Notes: a model not told the origin generated them from the letters alone. DNA of 59,500 nt from Acidimicrobiales bacterium (GCA_030448105.1 JAUJNP010000003.1:193151-252650); one strand, 5' to 3'. Numbered from the stretch's first letter, positions 25,458 through 34,011 are shown. Made by a program: numbers and translations.

Positions 25458-26918
25458 TTGGCCGACGAGCCCACCGACGACATCACAACCACCCCGCCCC
25501 CGGAACCCACCGGGGGCGGGGTGGTGGCCGGCGTGGTGACCGCGCCGACGGATCCCGAGGCACCGGTTGGGGGCGGCGGGGAGGATGGCGGACGGCGGGG
25601 TCGCCGGTTCGAGTTGCGGGGCACCACCGCCGCCCTCTTCTTCGTCGCCCCCGCCGCCGTCCTGCTCGGCGCCCTGGTGGTCTACCCCATCGTCTACACG
25701 GTGATCCGGAGCCTGTTCGACGCTGACGGCAACCGGTTCGTGGCCCTGGGCAACTACGTCGACATGTTCCAGAACGACCGGACCCTGCGGGCCATCAAGA
25801 ACAACCTCGTGTGGGTCGTGATCGCCCCCACCGTCGCCACCGGTGTGGGCCTGATCTACGCCGTGCTGGCCGAGCGGGTGCGGTGGGAGACGGCGTTCAA
25901 GGTGGCGGTGTTCATGCCCATGGCCATCTCGGGGCTGGCCACCGGTGTCATCTTCCGGCTGGTCTACGAGGAGAACCCCGACCGCGGCGTGGCCAACGCG
26001 GTGGTCACCTCCATCGGCGGCGTCTTCGGCGGGGACGGCGGCTACCTGACCGGGGCCCGGCCGTCGGACAAGGGCCAGTTCGCGGCGGCCGGCCAGGCCC
26101 TGCTGGCCCGCCAACCGGGGGAGACCGGCTCGACCGCCAGCTACGGCCTCCTCGCCATCGCCCCCGACGACGTGCCCGACTCCGCCGTCGCCGCCAAGCA
26201 ACCGACCGAGGCGGCCGGGGACGCCATCGCCGGCCTGGTCTGGCTCGACTTCGCCCCCGGCGGTGGGGGCGAGAAGGGAGCGGTGGACCCCAAGGAGCGG
26301 GGCCTGCCCGGGGTGAAGGTGGAGGCGGTGCGCGACGGCGAGGTCGTGGGCAGTGCCACCACCGAGGACGACGGCTCGTTCACCATCGACGGGCTCGAGC
26401 GCGGTAGCTACCGGATAAGTCTGGCCGAGTCGAACTTCAAGGAGCCCTTCGCCGGGTTCGGCTACCTCGACGCCAACGAGGTGATCCCCGGGGTCAACGT
26501 CGTCACCCTCGCCATCATCGCCTCCTGGCTGTGGATCTGGATCGGCTTCGCCATGATCGTCATCGGGGCCGGCCTCTCGGCCATCCCCCGGGACGTGCTG
26601 GAGGCGGCGAGGGTCGACGGGGCCAGCGAGTGGCAGGTGTTCCGGCGGGTCACCGCCCCGCTGCTCACGCCCGTCCTGCTGGTGGTGCTGGTCACCCTCG
26701 TCATCAACGTGCTCAAGATCTTCGACCTGGTGCTGGTGGTCGCCCCTGGTTCAGTGCAGGACGACGCCAGCGTGATCGCCCTGGACATCTACCGGGTGTC
26801 GTTCAGCGGCTCGGGGGCCGACCAGGGGTTGGGCAGCGCCCTCAGCATCCTGCTGTTCCTCCTCGTCGTGCCGGCCATGGCCTTCAACATCAAACGCTTC
26901 CGATCGGAGAACCGCTGA
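25458..26918 (+). CDS. Sugar ABC importer permease 1 (MalF-like) with Cna-B-like insert
   Basis: A 486-residue MalF-type permease. The first 50 residues are a Pro/Gly-rich cytoplasmic tail. Helices lie near 56-82, 115-137 and 147-170. An extracytoplasmic region of about 175 residues (171-345) follows before the remaining helices. Within it, residues 255-325 read like a Cna-B/SdrD beta-sandwich repeat (GLVWLDF, GLPGVKVEAV, TTEDDGSFTIDGLERGSYRI). The EAA loop, EAARVDGASEWQVFRRV (382-398), contacts the ATPase. The start is TTG at 25458, since no ATG or GTG precedes the tail in frame. By analogy with the P2 loop of E. coli MalF the insert may dock the binding protein. Confidence 0.88.
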   Translation: MADEPTDDITTTPPPEPTGGGVVAGVVTAPTDPEAPVGGGGEDGGRRGRRFELRGTTAALFFVAPAAVLLGALVVYPIVYTVIRSLFDADGNRFVALGNYVDMFQNDRTLRAIKNNLVWVVIAPTVATGVGLIYAVLAERVRWETAFKVAVFMPMAISGLATGVIFRLVYEENPDRGVANAVVTSIGGVFGGDGGYLTGARPSDKGQFAAAGQALLARQPGETGSTASYGLLAIAPDDVPDSAVAAKQPTEAAGDAIAGLVWLDFAPGGGGEKGAVDPKERGLPGVKVEAVRDGEVVGSATTEDDGSFTIDGLERGSYRISLAESNFKEPFAGFGYLDANEVIPGVNVVTLAIIASWLWIWIGFAMIVIGAGLSAIPRDVLEAARVDGASEWQVFRRVTAPLLTPVLLVVLVTLVINVLKIFDLVLVVAPGSVQDDASVIALDIYRVSFSGSGADQGLGSALSILLFLLVVPAMAFNIKRFRSENR

Positions 26919-27844
26919 TGGCCACCACCACCACCACGGCGCCGGTGGACGAGACCGTCGACCCTCAGCGGGGCGCTCCCCCTGCCCCCGCTCGCACCCC
27001 GCTCGGCACGAGGCTGGCCCGGGCCGCGGCCAAGGGCCCGCTGCACCTCTTCCTGCTGGCCGTCGCCCTGCTGTGGCTCGTGCCCGCGCTCGGACTGCTC
27101 ATCTCCTCGTTCCGGTCGGCCAGCGACAACGCCGCCAGCGGCTGGTGGAGCGCGCTCACCCGTCCCAGCGAGCTCACCCTCGAGAGCTACCGATCCCTCC
27201 TCGACAACTCCACCATCACGGACTCGTTCTGGAACACGGTCTTCATCACCGTGCCGTCCACCCTCGGCGTCGTGCTCATCGGGGCGCTGGCCGCCTACGC
27301 CTTCGCCTGGATCAACTTCCCCGGTCGCGACTGGATCTTCATCGGCGTGGTGGCCCTGCTGGTGGTGCCGGTGCAGGTGGCCCTCATCCCGGTGGCCAAG
27401 CTCTACGGGGAGATCGGGATCTTCGGCGACATCATCGGCGTGGTGCTGTTCCACATCGCCTTCGGCCTGCCGTTCGCCATCTTCCTGCTGCGCAACTTCT
27501 TCGCCGGCATCCCCCGTGAGCTGCTGGAGGCGGCCCGCATCGACGGGGCGAGCGAGCTGCGGGTGTTCTTCCGGGTGGTGCTGCCGATCGGGTTGCCCGC
27601 CATCGCCTCGCTGTCCATCTTCCAGTTCCTGTGGGTCTGGAACGACCTGCTGATCGCCCTGGTGTTCACCACCGCCGACCAGGCGCCGCTCACCAAGGCC
27701 ATCCAGAACCAGACCCGCCAGTTCGGCGGCAACATCGACGTGATCGCCCCGGGGGCGTTCCTCTCGCTGATCGTGCCCCTGGTCGTGTTCTTCGCCTTCC
27801 AGCGCTACTTCGTGCAGGGCATCCTCGCCGGCTCCGAGAAGTAG
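26918..27844 (+). CDS. Sugar ABC importer permease 2 (MalG-like)
   Basis: A 308-residue MalG-type permease with six helices after a short Thr/Pro-rich tail. The EAA loop is EAARIDGASELRVFFRVVLP, and the FNTVFI-like WNTVFITVPSTLGVVLIG segment starts the conserved membrane domain. The ATG overlaps the upstream stop (TGATG). It completes the importer with the preceding ATPase, binding protein and MalF-like subunit. The beta-helix gene follows after two bases. Confidence 0.92.
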   Translation: MATTTTTAPVDETVDPQRGAPPAPARTPLGTRLARAAAKGPLHLFLLAVALLWLVPALGLLISSFRSASDNAASGWWSALTRPSELTLESYRSLLDNSTITDSFWNTVFITVPSTLGVVLIGALAAYAFAWINFPGRDWIFIGVVALLVVPVQVALIPVAKLYGEIGIFGDIIGVVLFHIAFGLPFAIFLLRNFFAGIPRELLEAARIDGASELRVFFRVVLPIGLPAIASLSIFQFLWVWNDLLIALVFTTADQAPLTKAIQNQTRQFGGNIDVIAPGAFLSLIVPLVVFFAFQRYFVQGILAGSEK

Positions 27845-27846
27845 CC

Positions 27847-29403
27847 GTGCCCCGGGTTAAGCGTCGGCTGGTGGCGGTCGGGGCGGCGACGGTGGTGCTG
27901 GCGACGACGGCGCTGGTGGTGGTTCTGGTGGTACTGGTGGCCCGGCGGCCCGAGGTGGTCGTGGTCGCGCCCGGCCGGGACGTGACCGCCGTGGCCCGGT
28001 CCCACCCCGGCGACGTGCTGCTGCTGGCCCCCGGCCGTCACCGGGCGTTCCGACTGCTCGACCCTGTGACGGTGCGAGGGGCACCGGGCTCGCGGGTGGA
28101 GGGGGGCGTCGAGGTAAGAGCCGGGGGCACCAGGCTCGAGGACCTTTCCGTCCACGGGGGTGGCGTCCTCGTGCGCGACGTCGACGACGTGGTGATCGAC
28201 GGGGTGTCGGTGACGGGGGCCGACCTCCACGGCATCGAGGTGGTGGACGCCTCGGCTCGCATCACCGACTGCCGCATCCGCGGGTTGGCCAGCCCCTTCG
28301 CCCAGGGGATCGAGGTCCGCAACGCCAACTCCCGGCCTCGCACCACGGTGCGGCGTTGCACGGTGGTGGGCGGCCAGGAGGGGATCGTGGCCCACGTGAG
28401 CCGGGTGGACTTCGAGGACAACCGGGTCACCGGCACCACCCTGCGGGCCATCGCCGTCACCGAGATGAGCGAGGGCGTGGTCGCCGGCAACCACGTGGCC
28501 GGCGTGACCGGGGTGGGGGTTTGGTGCGGCGACATGTCGCACTGCGAGGTGCGCGGCAACCGGGTCGACGGCGTGGCCGCCGCCGACAACGGGGCCCGCA
28601 GCAGCGGTGGCCACGGGGTCGCCGCCAGTTTCCACTCCACGCTGCGGGCCGAGGCCAACCGGCTGGACGGCCTGGCCGGCCGCCCGGTCGGCCTGTTCAC
28701 CGGCTCGGTACGCACGGAGCGCTTCCCGCTGATGGTGTGGCCCCCGGGCTGGCGGGGCCTGCTCTCGGGCGTCCCCTACGTCATCGCCGCCGGCGCCGCA
28801 CTGGCCCTGTTGGCGCGGGCCGGCCGGTCAGCGCTGGGCCGGCGCCGGCCGTCGGGTGCGAGCCTCGCTTCCAGCCCCGGCGTCGACCCCCTCGTGGCCG
28901 GGGCCGTTCTCGGCGGGTTCGCCGTCCAGTCGTTCCACATGGTGGAGCACGTGGTGCAGGCGTGGCAGGTCTTCGTCGCCGAAGGCGAGCACCGCAGCGG
29001 ACTGCTGGGCGCCACCTTCGACGTCGAGTGGGTGCACCTGATCTTCAACGTCGCCGTGCTGGCGTTCCTGGTGTCGGTGTGGAGGATCGGCCGCACGCAG
29101 GGATGGCTGGCCGGTTCAGGAGGCGCGGTGCCCTGGGTGCTCGCCGGCGTGGCGCTGCAGGGCTACCACCTCGTGGAGCACCTCGTGCGCATGGGCCAGC
29201 ACCTCGTGGGCGGGGTGCCCCGGCCTCCGGGCCTGCTCGGCCAGGTCGTGGACCTCACGTGGCTCCACTTCGCCATCAACACCGCCGTGTGGTTCGCCAC
29301 CGGAGTGGCGGTGGTGGCCATGATCCGTTCGGCGGCGTCGATGCTGGCCGGACGCGCCGGCCCGCGGACGGCTGGCCCCGAGGTGGTGGCCCTTCGGGGC
29401 TGA
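27847..29403 (+). CDS. Beta-helix protein fused to a membrane domain with two HxxEH motifs
   Basis: A 518-residue protein that I do not recognise as a named family. It has an N-terminal membrane anchor (about 8-33) and then a right-handed parallel beta-helix (about 45-290) rich in short V/I-D-G-V repeats, similar to the NosD/periplasmic carbohydrate-binding class. The C-terminal part has four to five helices (about 297-510). Two of these carry the duplicated motifs FHMVEHV (His364, Glu367, His368) and YHLVEHLVRMGQH (His441, Glu444, His445, His452), which look like metal or haem ligands. GTG start two bases after the importer permease stop, so it is probably in the same operon. A role in surface-sugar processing or metal handling is inference. 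Confidence 0.7.
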   Translation: MPRVKRRLVAVGAATVVLATTALVVVLVVLVARRPEVVVVAPGRDVTAVARSHPGDVLLLAPGRHRAFRLLDPVTVRGAPGSRVEGGVEVRAGGTRLEDLSVHGGGVLVRDVDDVVIDGVSVTGADLHGIEVVDASARITDCRIRGLASPFAQGIEVRNANSRPRTTVRRCTVVGGQEGIVAHVSRVDFEDNRVTGTTLRAIAVTEMSEGVVAGNHVAGVTGVGVWCGDMSHCEVRGNRVDGVAAADNGARSSGGHGVAASFHSTLRAEANRLDGLAGRPVGLFTGSVRTERFPLMVWPPGWRGLLSGVPYVIAAGAALALLARAGRSALGRRRPSGASLASSPGVDPLVAGAVLGGFAVQSFHMVEHVVQAWQVFVAEGEHRSGLLGATFDVEWVHLIFNVAVLAFLVSVWRIGRTQGWLAGSGGAVPWVLAGVALQGYHLVEHLVRMGQHLVGGVPRPPGLLGQVVDLTWLHFAINTAVWFATGVAVVAMIRSAASMLAGRAGPRTAGPEVVALRG

Positions 29404-29824
29404 CACGCCCCTGTCGGTGGGCGCCGAACAGAGTAGGGCCGCTCGGGCAACGCTCCTTTCACAAGCTCGCGTAGTCCTTTGTTCGTCGGCGTTGCGGTTC
29501 CGCCAGGTATTTGGCGGCGGCTCATCTGGCTCTTCGGATTTCAACGGGGTGTGATTCTCGTCCTGCAGGTCGAGGCCCGAACTGAGCGACGAAGCGGCCG
29601 TCCGAGACCGGATCGTCGACGTCGTAGATGGAAGAGAAGACCTGATCGTTCTGTTCCACGTCGCGCCGAATGCGGGGAGCACGACATCTCGCCGGGAGCT
29701 ATTGGTGCCGCGTGAGGCAACGTTTGCCCTATCCGCCAACGGCCCTTGGAGGACACGCGCAGCGGCCGGCCGCCGCTCGGTCTGAGCTGGCATGGAGGCC
29801 AGAGCGGCAGTTCTGGCGCGGTGT
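29404..29824. other. Gene-free 421 bp containing repeat site A
   Basis: No credible gene. It contains repeat site A (29652-29729) and, outside it, about 85 bp (29567-29651) similar to the flank of site B near 52,431-52,515. Base composition shifts here from above 70% G+C towards 60%, which marks the left edge of the first accessory island. Confidence 0.7.
29652..29729 (-). repeat. Dispersed repeat site A (left end of island 1)
   Basis: The outer arm TTCGGCGCGACGTGGAACA lies on the minus strand at 29670-29652 and the inner arm GGCAAACGTTGCC at 29728-29716. The same two arms in the same order occur at sites B, C and D. Sites A and D face each other in inverted orientation around island 1. Confidence 0.75.
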
Positions 29825-30463
29825 TCAGGCTCGAGCGGGACCAGCTGCCCTCGCTGCCCGCTCGATCTTCTCGCGGTGGTTCTTCCAGAAGGTCGTGTCT
29901 CGCCCGTGCAGACCATTCTCCCCGGCGTGCGTTCCCACGGCTCCGTCGAGCTGCTCACGCAGGATGTCCGCGTGCCCGGCGTGCCGATTGGTCTCGTTGA
30001 GGACGTGAACCAGGATGTTGAAGAGCTTCACGTCCGGGCGTGGCCACCACGACACATGACCGGGTGCGTCGACGTCGAGCGCAGCGATCGTCGCGTCCGA
30101 GTGTCCCCAAATGCGCCCGTAGAGCTCGACGATCTCGACTCGCGACTCGTCTTCCGTCGCCCACATGTCGGCTAGCTGCAACTTGTGGTCGAACAGCGCC
30201 GCGAGCTTGGCGTCGTCGGCGCGCTCGTCGGCGTCGTCGTCCCGCCACGGCAACCGCTCAGGAACCGGGCGCCCGAACACCTCGCCGAAGTACCAGGCCT
30301 CGGTGATCGTCAGGTGTTTGATCAAGCCGAGGAGATTGGTCCCGGTGGAAGTCAGCGGGCGGCGAACGTCGTATTCGGTGAGCCCTTCGAGCTTCCAGAG
30401 CATGGTCGCTCGCCTGTCGCGCAGGTCACTGTGCAGGTACTCCTTCGCGAACTCATCGATCAT
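29825..30463 (-). CDS. DinB/DUF664 family protein
   Basis: A 212-residue four-helix-bundle protein of the DinB/DUF664 group. These are metal-binding thiol transferase-like proteins, some of which use mycothiol or bacillithiol. The probable metal histidines are in LIKHLTITEAWYFG and in the signature NETNRHAGHADILREQLDG. The ATG giving MIDEFAKEYL is chosen because the family begins at this distance; an upstream in-frame start (30526) would add 21 residues without similarity to the family pattern. An AAAGG ribosome-binding site precedes it. Codon use is less GC-biased than in the core genes, fitting an acquired gene. Confidence 0.85.
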   Translation of the reverse strand: MIDEFAKEYLHSDLRDRRATMLWKLEGLTEYDVRRPLTSTGTNLLGLIKHLTITEAWYFGEVFGRPVPERLPWRDDDADERADDAKLAALFDHKLQLADMWATEDESRVEIVELYGRIWGHSDATIAALDVDAPGHVSWWPRPDVKLFNILVHVLNETNRHAGHADILREQLDGAVGTHAGENGLHGRDTTFWKNHREKIERAARAAGPARA

Positions 30464-30586
30464 CTGAGAGGAACCTTTCTGGGCAAGTGCTTTCAGCGTT
30501 GAGCGTGCGCCGCCGGCCATCTTCACAGACGCTTGCGGGCCTCTTCAGCTGCTCCCTCTCGCCGGTTGCGGGCGGCGCGAAGCAAG

Positions 30587-31315
30587 ATGTCGTCTGTGCC
30601 GGCTGGTTTGGATGGATGCCGTGACCCGATCACGACAGCGAAACGCGATGCAGTTCTCGCTGCCGTTGTCCAGGCTGCCCTGGCCATTCCGGGCCCTCGG
30701 GTGCTCCTCGGAATCGACGGAGCCTCCGGGGTCGGCAAGTCGACCTTCGCCGACGAGGTCGCGGCTCGGATTCGTCGCGAGGGGCACACAGCCATCCGCT
30801 CTACGACGGACTCGTTCCACCGACCTCGGGCCGCGCGATACCAGCGCGGTCCCACCTCTCCGGAGGGCTACTACATCGACTCGCACGATCTCGCTGCCCT
30901 CCGCAACAATCTCTTGGGCCCCTTCATCGCCGGAGCTCGGCGCGTTCAGGTTGCGGCATTCGATGAACCGACTGACACGCCCGTCTCGGAGTACACAGAC
31001 GTCCAGTCGGAACCGGCGGTGCTCGTCTTCGATGGACTTTTCCTGCTCCGGCCCGAACTAGCAGAGCTCTGGCACCTCACCGTCCACCTCAAGGCTGACC
31101 GCCGCCGGGACCAGGGCTGGCAGTCGTACCTCTGCTCCGGTCTGCCGGACGGGGAACCAGACCGCCAACAGGAGATCGACCGCCGCCTCGCAAGCGCCCG
31201 CTGGCCCAGGTACAGCGATGGATGGAAGCTCTACTGCGAACACGTCCGCCCCGAAGCCATGGCCACCATCGTCATCGACAACGACGACCTCTCGGCCCCC
31301 GCTCTCGTGAAGTAG
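30587..31315 (+). CDS. Uridine-kinase-like P-loop kinase
   Basis: A 242-residue P-loop kinase like the uridine kinase/phosphoribulokinase family. Walker A is GIDGASGVGKST. The segment TTDSFHRPRAARYQRGPTSP corresponds to the substrate-binding region of uridine kinases, and YYIDSHDL to the Asp after strand two. The C-terminus (CEHVRPEAMATIVIDNDDL) is common in small actinobacterial members of this group. The start is ATG 30587; GTG 30596 is an alternative only three codons later. It diverges from the DinB gene. The substrate could be a nucleoside or an antibiotic-like nucleoside analogue. Confidence 0.82.
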   Translation: MSSVPAGLDGCRDPITTAKRDAVLAAVVQAALAIPGPRVLLGIDGASGVGKSTFADEVAARIRREGHTAIRSTTDSFHRPRAARYQRGPTSPEGYYIDSHDLAALRNNLLGPFIAGARRVQVAAFDEPTDTPVSEYTDVQSEPAVLVFDGLFLLRPELAELWHLTVHLKADRRRDQGWQSYLCSGLPDGEPDRQQEIDRRLASARWPRYSDGWKLYCEHVRPEAMATIVIDNDDLSAPALVK

Positions 31316-31461
31316 CGCGTCCCCTTTCGCCGGCTGATCGCGCGAGCGTCCGGAGTGCCTTGACAGCCGCGCCCGGCAGCGTTCAGCGCTTGGCGAGCAT
31401 CGAGGCGCGTCACCCAGCCGGGTTTGTGGCACCGGGCGTTTCGACCTGGAACACTTCCAGC

Positions 31462-31938
31462 GTGATTCGCGCCGAGGCGAGCATCGTCATCGGCAGGTCG
31501 CCACGCGAGGTGCTCGAGTATGTCCTCGACCTCGACCGCTACCGATTGGCCGACGCGAAGATTACAAGCGTCAGCCAGCAGCCCGCCCTCGGTGTGCAGA
31601 ATCGGCAGGGCCGCGCCAGGTACCGAGGGCGGCTCCGCGGCTTTCCCACTCCCTCCCAATGGCAATCCGTTGTCCTCAGCCCCTGGGAACGGCTGGAGCT
31701 GCGCACCGAACCGGGGCAGTGGACGGCTCGCATGGCGACGTTCAACGGCGGATTCGTCTGCGAGAAGGTCGACGACGAGACGACGCGCGTGACGCATTAC
31801 GAGCAGTTCGACTTCCGGGCGCCAGCTCGGTGGGTTCTGGACCGGTACCTAGGCCGCTGGATGCAGGACTACCTCGTTCGCCGGGAGCTGCCGCGACTGA
31901 AGGCCCTTGTCGAAGGGCCGGGTGACAGGGCGCCATGA
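31462..31938 (+). CDS. SRPBCC (polyketide cyclase/START-like) family protein
   Basis: A 158-residue helix-grip protein of the SRPBCC superfamily. It begins with the usual IRAEASIVIGRSPREVLEYVLDLDRYRLAD and ends with a long helix (ARWVLDRYLGRWMQDYLVRRELPRLKALVE). Such proteins bind hydrophobic ligands in a deep pocket; no catalytic residues can be assigned. The start is a GTG with no strong ribosome-binding site. It belongs to island 1 and is flanked by the kinase and GNAT genes on the same strand. Confidence 0.78.
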   Translation: MIRAEASIVIGRSPREVLEYVLDLDRYRLADAKITSVSQQPALGVQNRQGRARYRGRLRGFPTPSQWQSVVLSPWERLELRTEPGQWTARMATFNGGFVCEKVDDETTRVTHYEQFDFRAPARWVLDRYLGRWMQDYLVRRELPRLKALVEGPGDRAP

Positions 31939-32011
31939 GTTGCGACGGCAGCTCCACACGGCGCCCCGAATCGGCGTGCGGGGTCAGCCGGGTCGATCTG
32001 TCGCGGATAAC

Positions 32012-32467
32012 ATGAGGATCGACCGCGTCGGTGCGGACGATGTCGAAGTCGTCCTGCCCCTGCTCCGTGCGTACTGCGACTTCTACGAGGGCGCTCCGTC
32101 GGACGAAGCCCTGCGGCAACTGGCGCTAACGCTCGTCGACGATCCGAGGCACGAGGGCGTACAGCTTCTAGCCCGAACGGAGGACGGCGCCGCGGTGGGC
32201 TTCGTTACGGTGTACTGGACGTGGTCGACGGTACGAGCGAGGCGGCTGGCCGTAATGAACGACCTGTACGTCGTGCCGTCCCACCGTTGCCAGGGCGTCG
32301 CGGCCGCGCTCGTGGTGAGGACCGTGGACGTGGCGCGCGACCATGGCGCCGTCGCGCTCTCCTGGGACACGCGTGCGGACAACAGCCACGCCCGCGCGTT
32401 GTACCGGCGGCTCGGCGCCGTAGAAGCAACCGACTGGGTCGACTATGAACTGCCAACAGATCCGTGA
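32012..32467 (+). CDS. GNAT family N-acetyltransferase (island 1)
   Basis: A 151-residue GNAT. The acetyl-CoA-binding segment is VMNDLYVVPSHRCQGVAAALV (motif A, with the R/QxxGxA signature as RCQGVA) and motif B is WDTRADNSHARALYRRLGA. The acceptor is unknown. The start at ATG 32012 places motif A at the normal distance. It is the last gene of island 1; the stop is about 230 bp before repeat site D. Confidence 0.85.
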   Translation: MRIDRVGADDVEVVLPLLRAYCDFYEGAPSDEALRQLALTLVDDPRHEGVQLLARTEDGAAVGFVTVYWTWSTVRARRLAVMNDLYVVPSHRCQGVAAALVVRTVDVARDHGAVALSWDTRADNSHARALYRRLGAVEATDWVDYELPTDP

Positions 32468-32843
32468 AACGCGGGCGCTGGCGCGGGCGGCAGCCGCCCG
32501 GGAGGAACGGTGGTACCCACGACTCGCGGGAGTAGGTCCGTCCCGCGCTGAAGTGCCAGCGCGCGGCGAGACCTCACGCGACCGATTCGGCGATCTGCTC
32601 GCGGCAGCCCTCGCCGGAAGTAGCCCAGGAACGAGCGCAGGGCGACGTGATCCGAGTGACCCCAACCGCCGGCTCTTGGTCACGCTACGAACGTGGCACA
32701 CGTTGCCTGACACGCCACTGGACGCCTCGGCACCTCCGTTTCGGCGCGACGTGGAACACAGGAACTCTTGAAGGAGGTGGTGGCCCACTTCGCCCGGGCT
32801 GGCAAGGTCGGCCGGGCCGTGGCCGGTACCGCCGTTCGCGGCC
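32468..32843. other. Gene-free 376 bp containing repeat site D
   Basis: I see no credible gene. The stretch includes repeat site D (32695-32758). Beyond it, from about 32,790, composition returns to the high-GC core level. Confidence 0.65.
32695..32758 (+). repeat. Dispersed repeat site D (right end of island 1)
   Basis: Inner arm GGCACACGTTGCC at 32695-32707, followed by TGACACGCC, and outer arm TTCGGCGCGACGTGGAACA at 32740-32758. The outer arm is identical to those of sites A and B. Just outside, ACAGGAAC resembles the flank of site C. Confidence 0.75.
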
Positions 32844-33563
32844 TCACCCCGACGCAGACTGAGTGGTCCAACGTCCGCCGTTCGTGTCGAGCCAGGCGGG
32901 CAGGTCCGATAGGCGCTCGAGCACCGGGAAGGTGGCCTGGTGGTCGACCACCTCGTGGTCCCAGGTGACCGAGTAGGGGACCTGCACGGCCCGCCCGCCG
33001 ATGGCCAGCACGGGCAGCACGTCGGAGCGCACGGTGTTGCCCACCATCAAGAACTGCTCGGGGTCGACGCCCATCGTCGACACGATCCGCCGGTAGGTCG
33101 CCTCGTCCTTCTCGCTCACGATCTCGATGCGCTCGAAGCGGTCGGCCAGACCGCTGCGGGCCACCTTCTGCTCCTGGTGGAACAGGTCGCCCTTGGTCAC
33201 CAGCACCAAGCGGTAGCGGCCGGCCAGCGCCTCCACCGTCTCCGCGACACCGGGCAGCAACTCCACCGGGTGAGCGAGCATGGCCTTGCCCAGATCCAGT
33301 AGCTCCCGGATCTCGGCGGCGGTGATCCGGCCCGTGGTGACCTCGATGGCGGTCTCGATCATCGACAGGGTGAAGCCCTTGATGCCGTAGCCGAACAGCT
33401 CCAGGTTGCGGCGCTCGGTGGCGTACTGGTGGGCCACGATGTCGAACCCGTCGCCGGCATAGGGCGCCAGCACCCGGGCGAAGGTGTCGTGGGCGTCGGC
33501 GAAGTGGGTCTCGCTGTGCCAGAGCGTGTCGTCCCCGTCGAGCGCTACGACCGCTAGTGGCAC
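32844..33563 (-). CDS. HAD-superfamily hydrolase
   Basis: A 239-residue haloacid-dehalogenase-type phosphatase. Motif I is ALDGDDTLW (Asp9, Asp11), motif II LVTKGD, motif III the Lys in EKDEATY, and motif IV appears as MVGNTVRSDVLPVLAIGG. Motif IV lacks the usual second acid pair but keeps NTVRSD, as in NagD-like and putative phosphatases. The GTG start lies inside the end of the thioesterase gene (10-bp overlap), so the two genes are coupled. The substrate is unknown. Confidence 0.87.
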   Translation of the reverse strand: MPLAVVALDGDDTLWHSETHFADAHDTFARVLAPYAGDGFDIVAHQYATERRNLELFGYGIKGFTLSMIETAIEVTTGRITAAEIRELLDLGKAMLAHPVELLPGVAETVEALAGRYRLVLVTKGDLFHQEQKVARSGLADRFERIEIVSEKDEATYRRIVSTMGVDPEQFLMVGNTVRSDVLPVLAIGGRAVQVPYSVTWDHEVVDHQATFPVLERLSDLPAWLDTNGGRWTTQSASG

Positions 33564-33931
33564 TTGGCGAGGAAGTGGTCGCGGTCGACGACCACGCGGG
33601 TGACCTTGCCCGCCGCCACCAGGCTGCGGGCGTCGCGCACACTGACGGTGAAGACCAGGCGACGGCCCTCCACCTTCTCCAGGGTGGCCTCGGCGGTGAC
33701 GGCGTGTCCCACGGCGGTGGGGGCCAGGTGGTCGAGCTGCACCCGCATGCCCACCGTCGTCTCCTGCGCGGTGAGCCGGCCGCCCAGCGCGGCGATCGAC
33801 GCCTCCTCGCACAGGGCCACCACCCGGGGGGTGCCGAGCACCGGCACGTCGCCCGAACCGATGGCCAGCGCGGTGTCGTCCTCGGCCACGTCGAGGCCGA
33901 CACGGGCGGAGAGGCCGGGTTCGAGGGGCAC
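33554..33931 (-). CDS. Hotdog-fold thioesterase, FlK-like
   Basis: A 125-residue single-domain hotdog protein. LGTPRVVALCEEASIAAL supplies a Thr and Glu, and QLDHLAPT a His, at the positions used by FlK-type acyl-CoA thioesterases. Small proteins of this kind cleave short acyl-CoA thioesters; fluoroacetyl-CoA specificity cannot be assumed. GTG lies six bases after a minus-strand TATCGT, so translation is probably leaderless. It overlaps the HAD gene and diverges from tldD. Confidence 0.83.
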   Translation of the reverse strand: MPLEPGLSARVGLDVAEDDTALAIGSGDVPVLGTPRVVALCEEASIAALGGRLTAQETTVGMRVQLDHLAPTAVGHAVTAEATLEKVEGRRLVFTVSVRDARSLVAAGKVTRVVVDRDHFLAKCH

Positions 33932-33943
33932 GCGGGTACGATA
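33932..33943 (-). promoter_or_regulatory. Overlapping divergent -10 elements (thioesterase / tldD)
   Basis: Minus-strand TATCGT (33943-33938) lies six bases before the thioesterase GTG. The same bases read TACGAT on the plus strand (33937-33942), a -10 candidate for tldD 70 bp downstream. The two hexamers overlap by five bases. Confidence 0.45.
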
Positions 33944-34011
33944 CGGCCGCCCGCCCGCACCGGGGCAATCGGTGGCAGTGGGCCCACACGACCCCCGAAA
34001 CGAGGCGCGCG

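Larger units (their letters stand above)
29652..32758. mobile_element. Accessory island 1, bracketed by inverted repeat sites A and D
   Basis: A 3.1-kb block with DinB, P-loop kinase, SRPBCC and GNAT genes. It is visibly less GC-rich than its surroundings and is flanked by repeat sites A (minus) and D (plus) with their outer arms facing outward. No transposase or integrase gene is inside, so if it is mobile it would be non-autonomous. Calling it a mobile element is inference from repeat symmetry, composition and cassette-like gene content. Confidence 0.4.
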
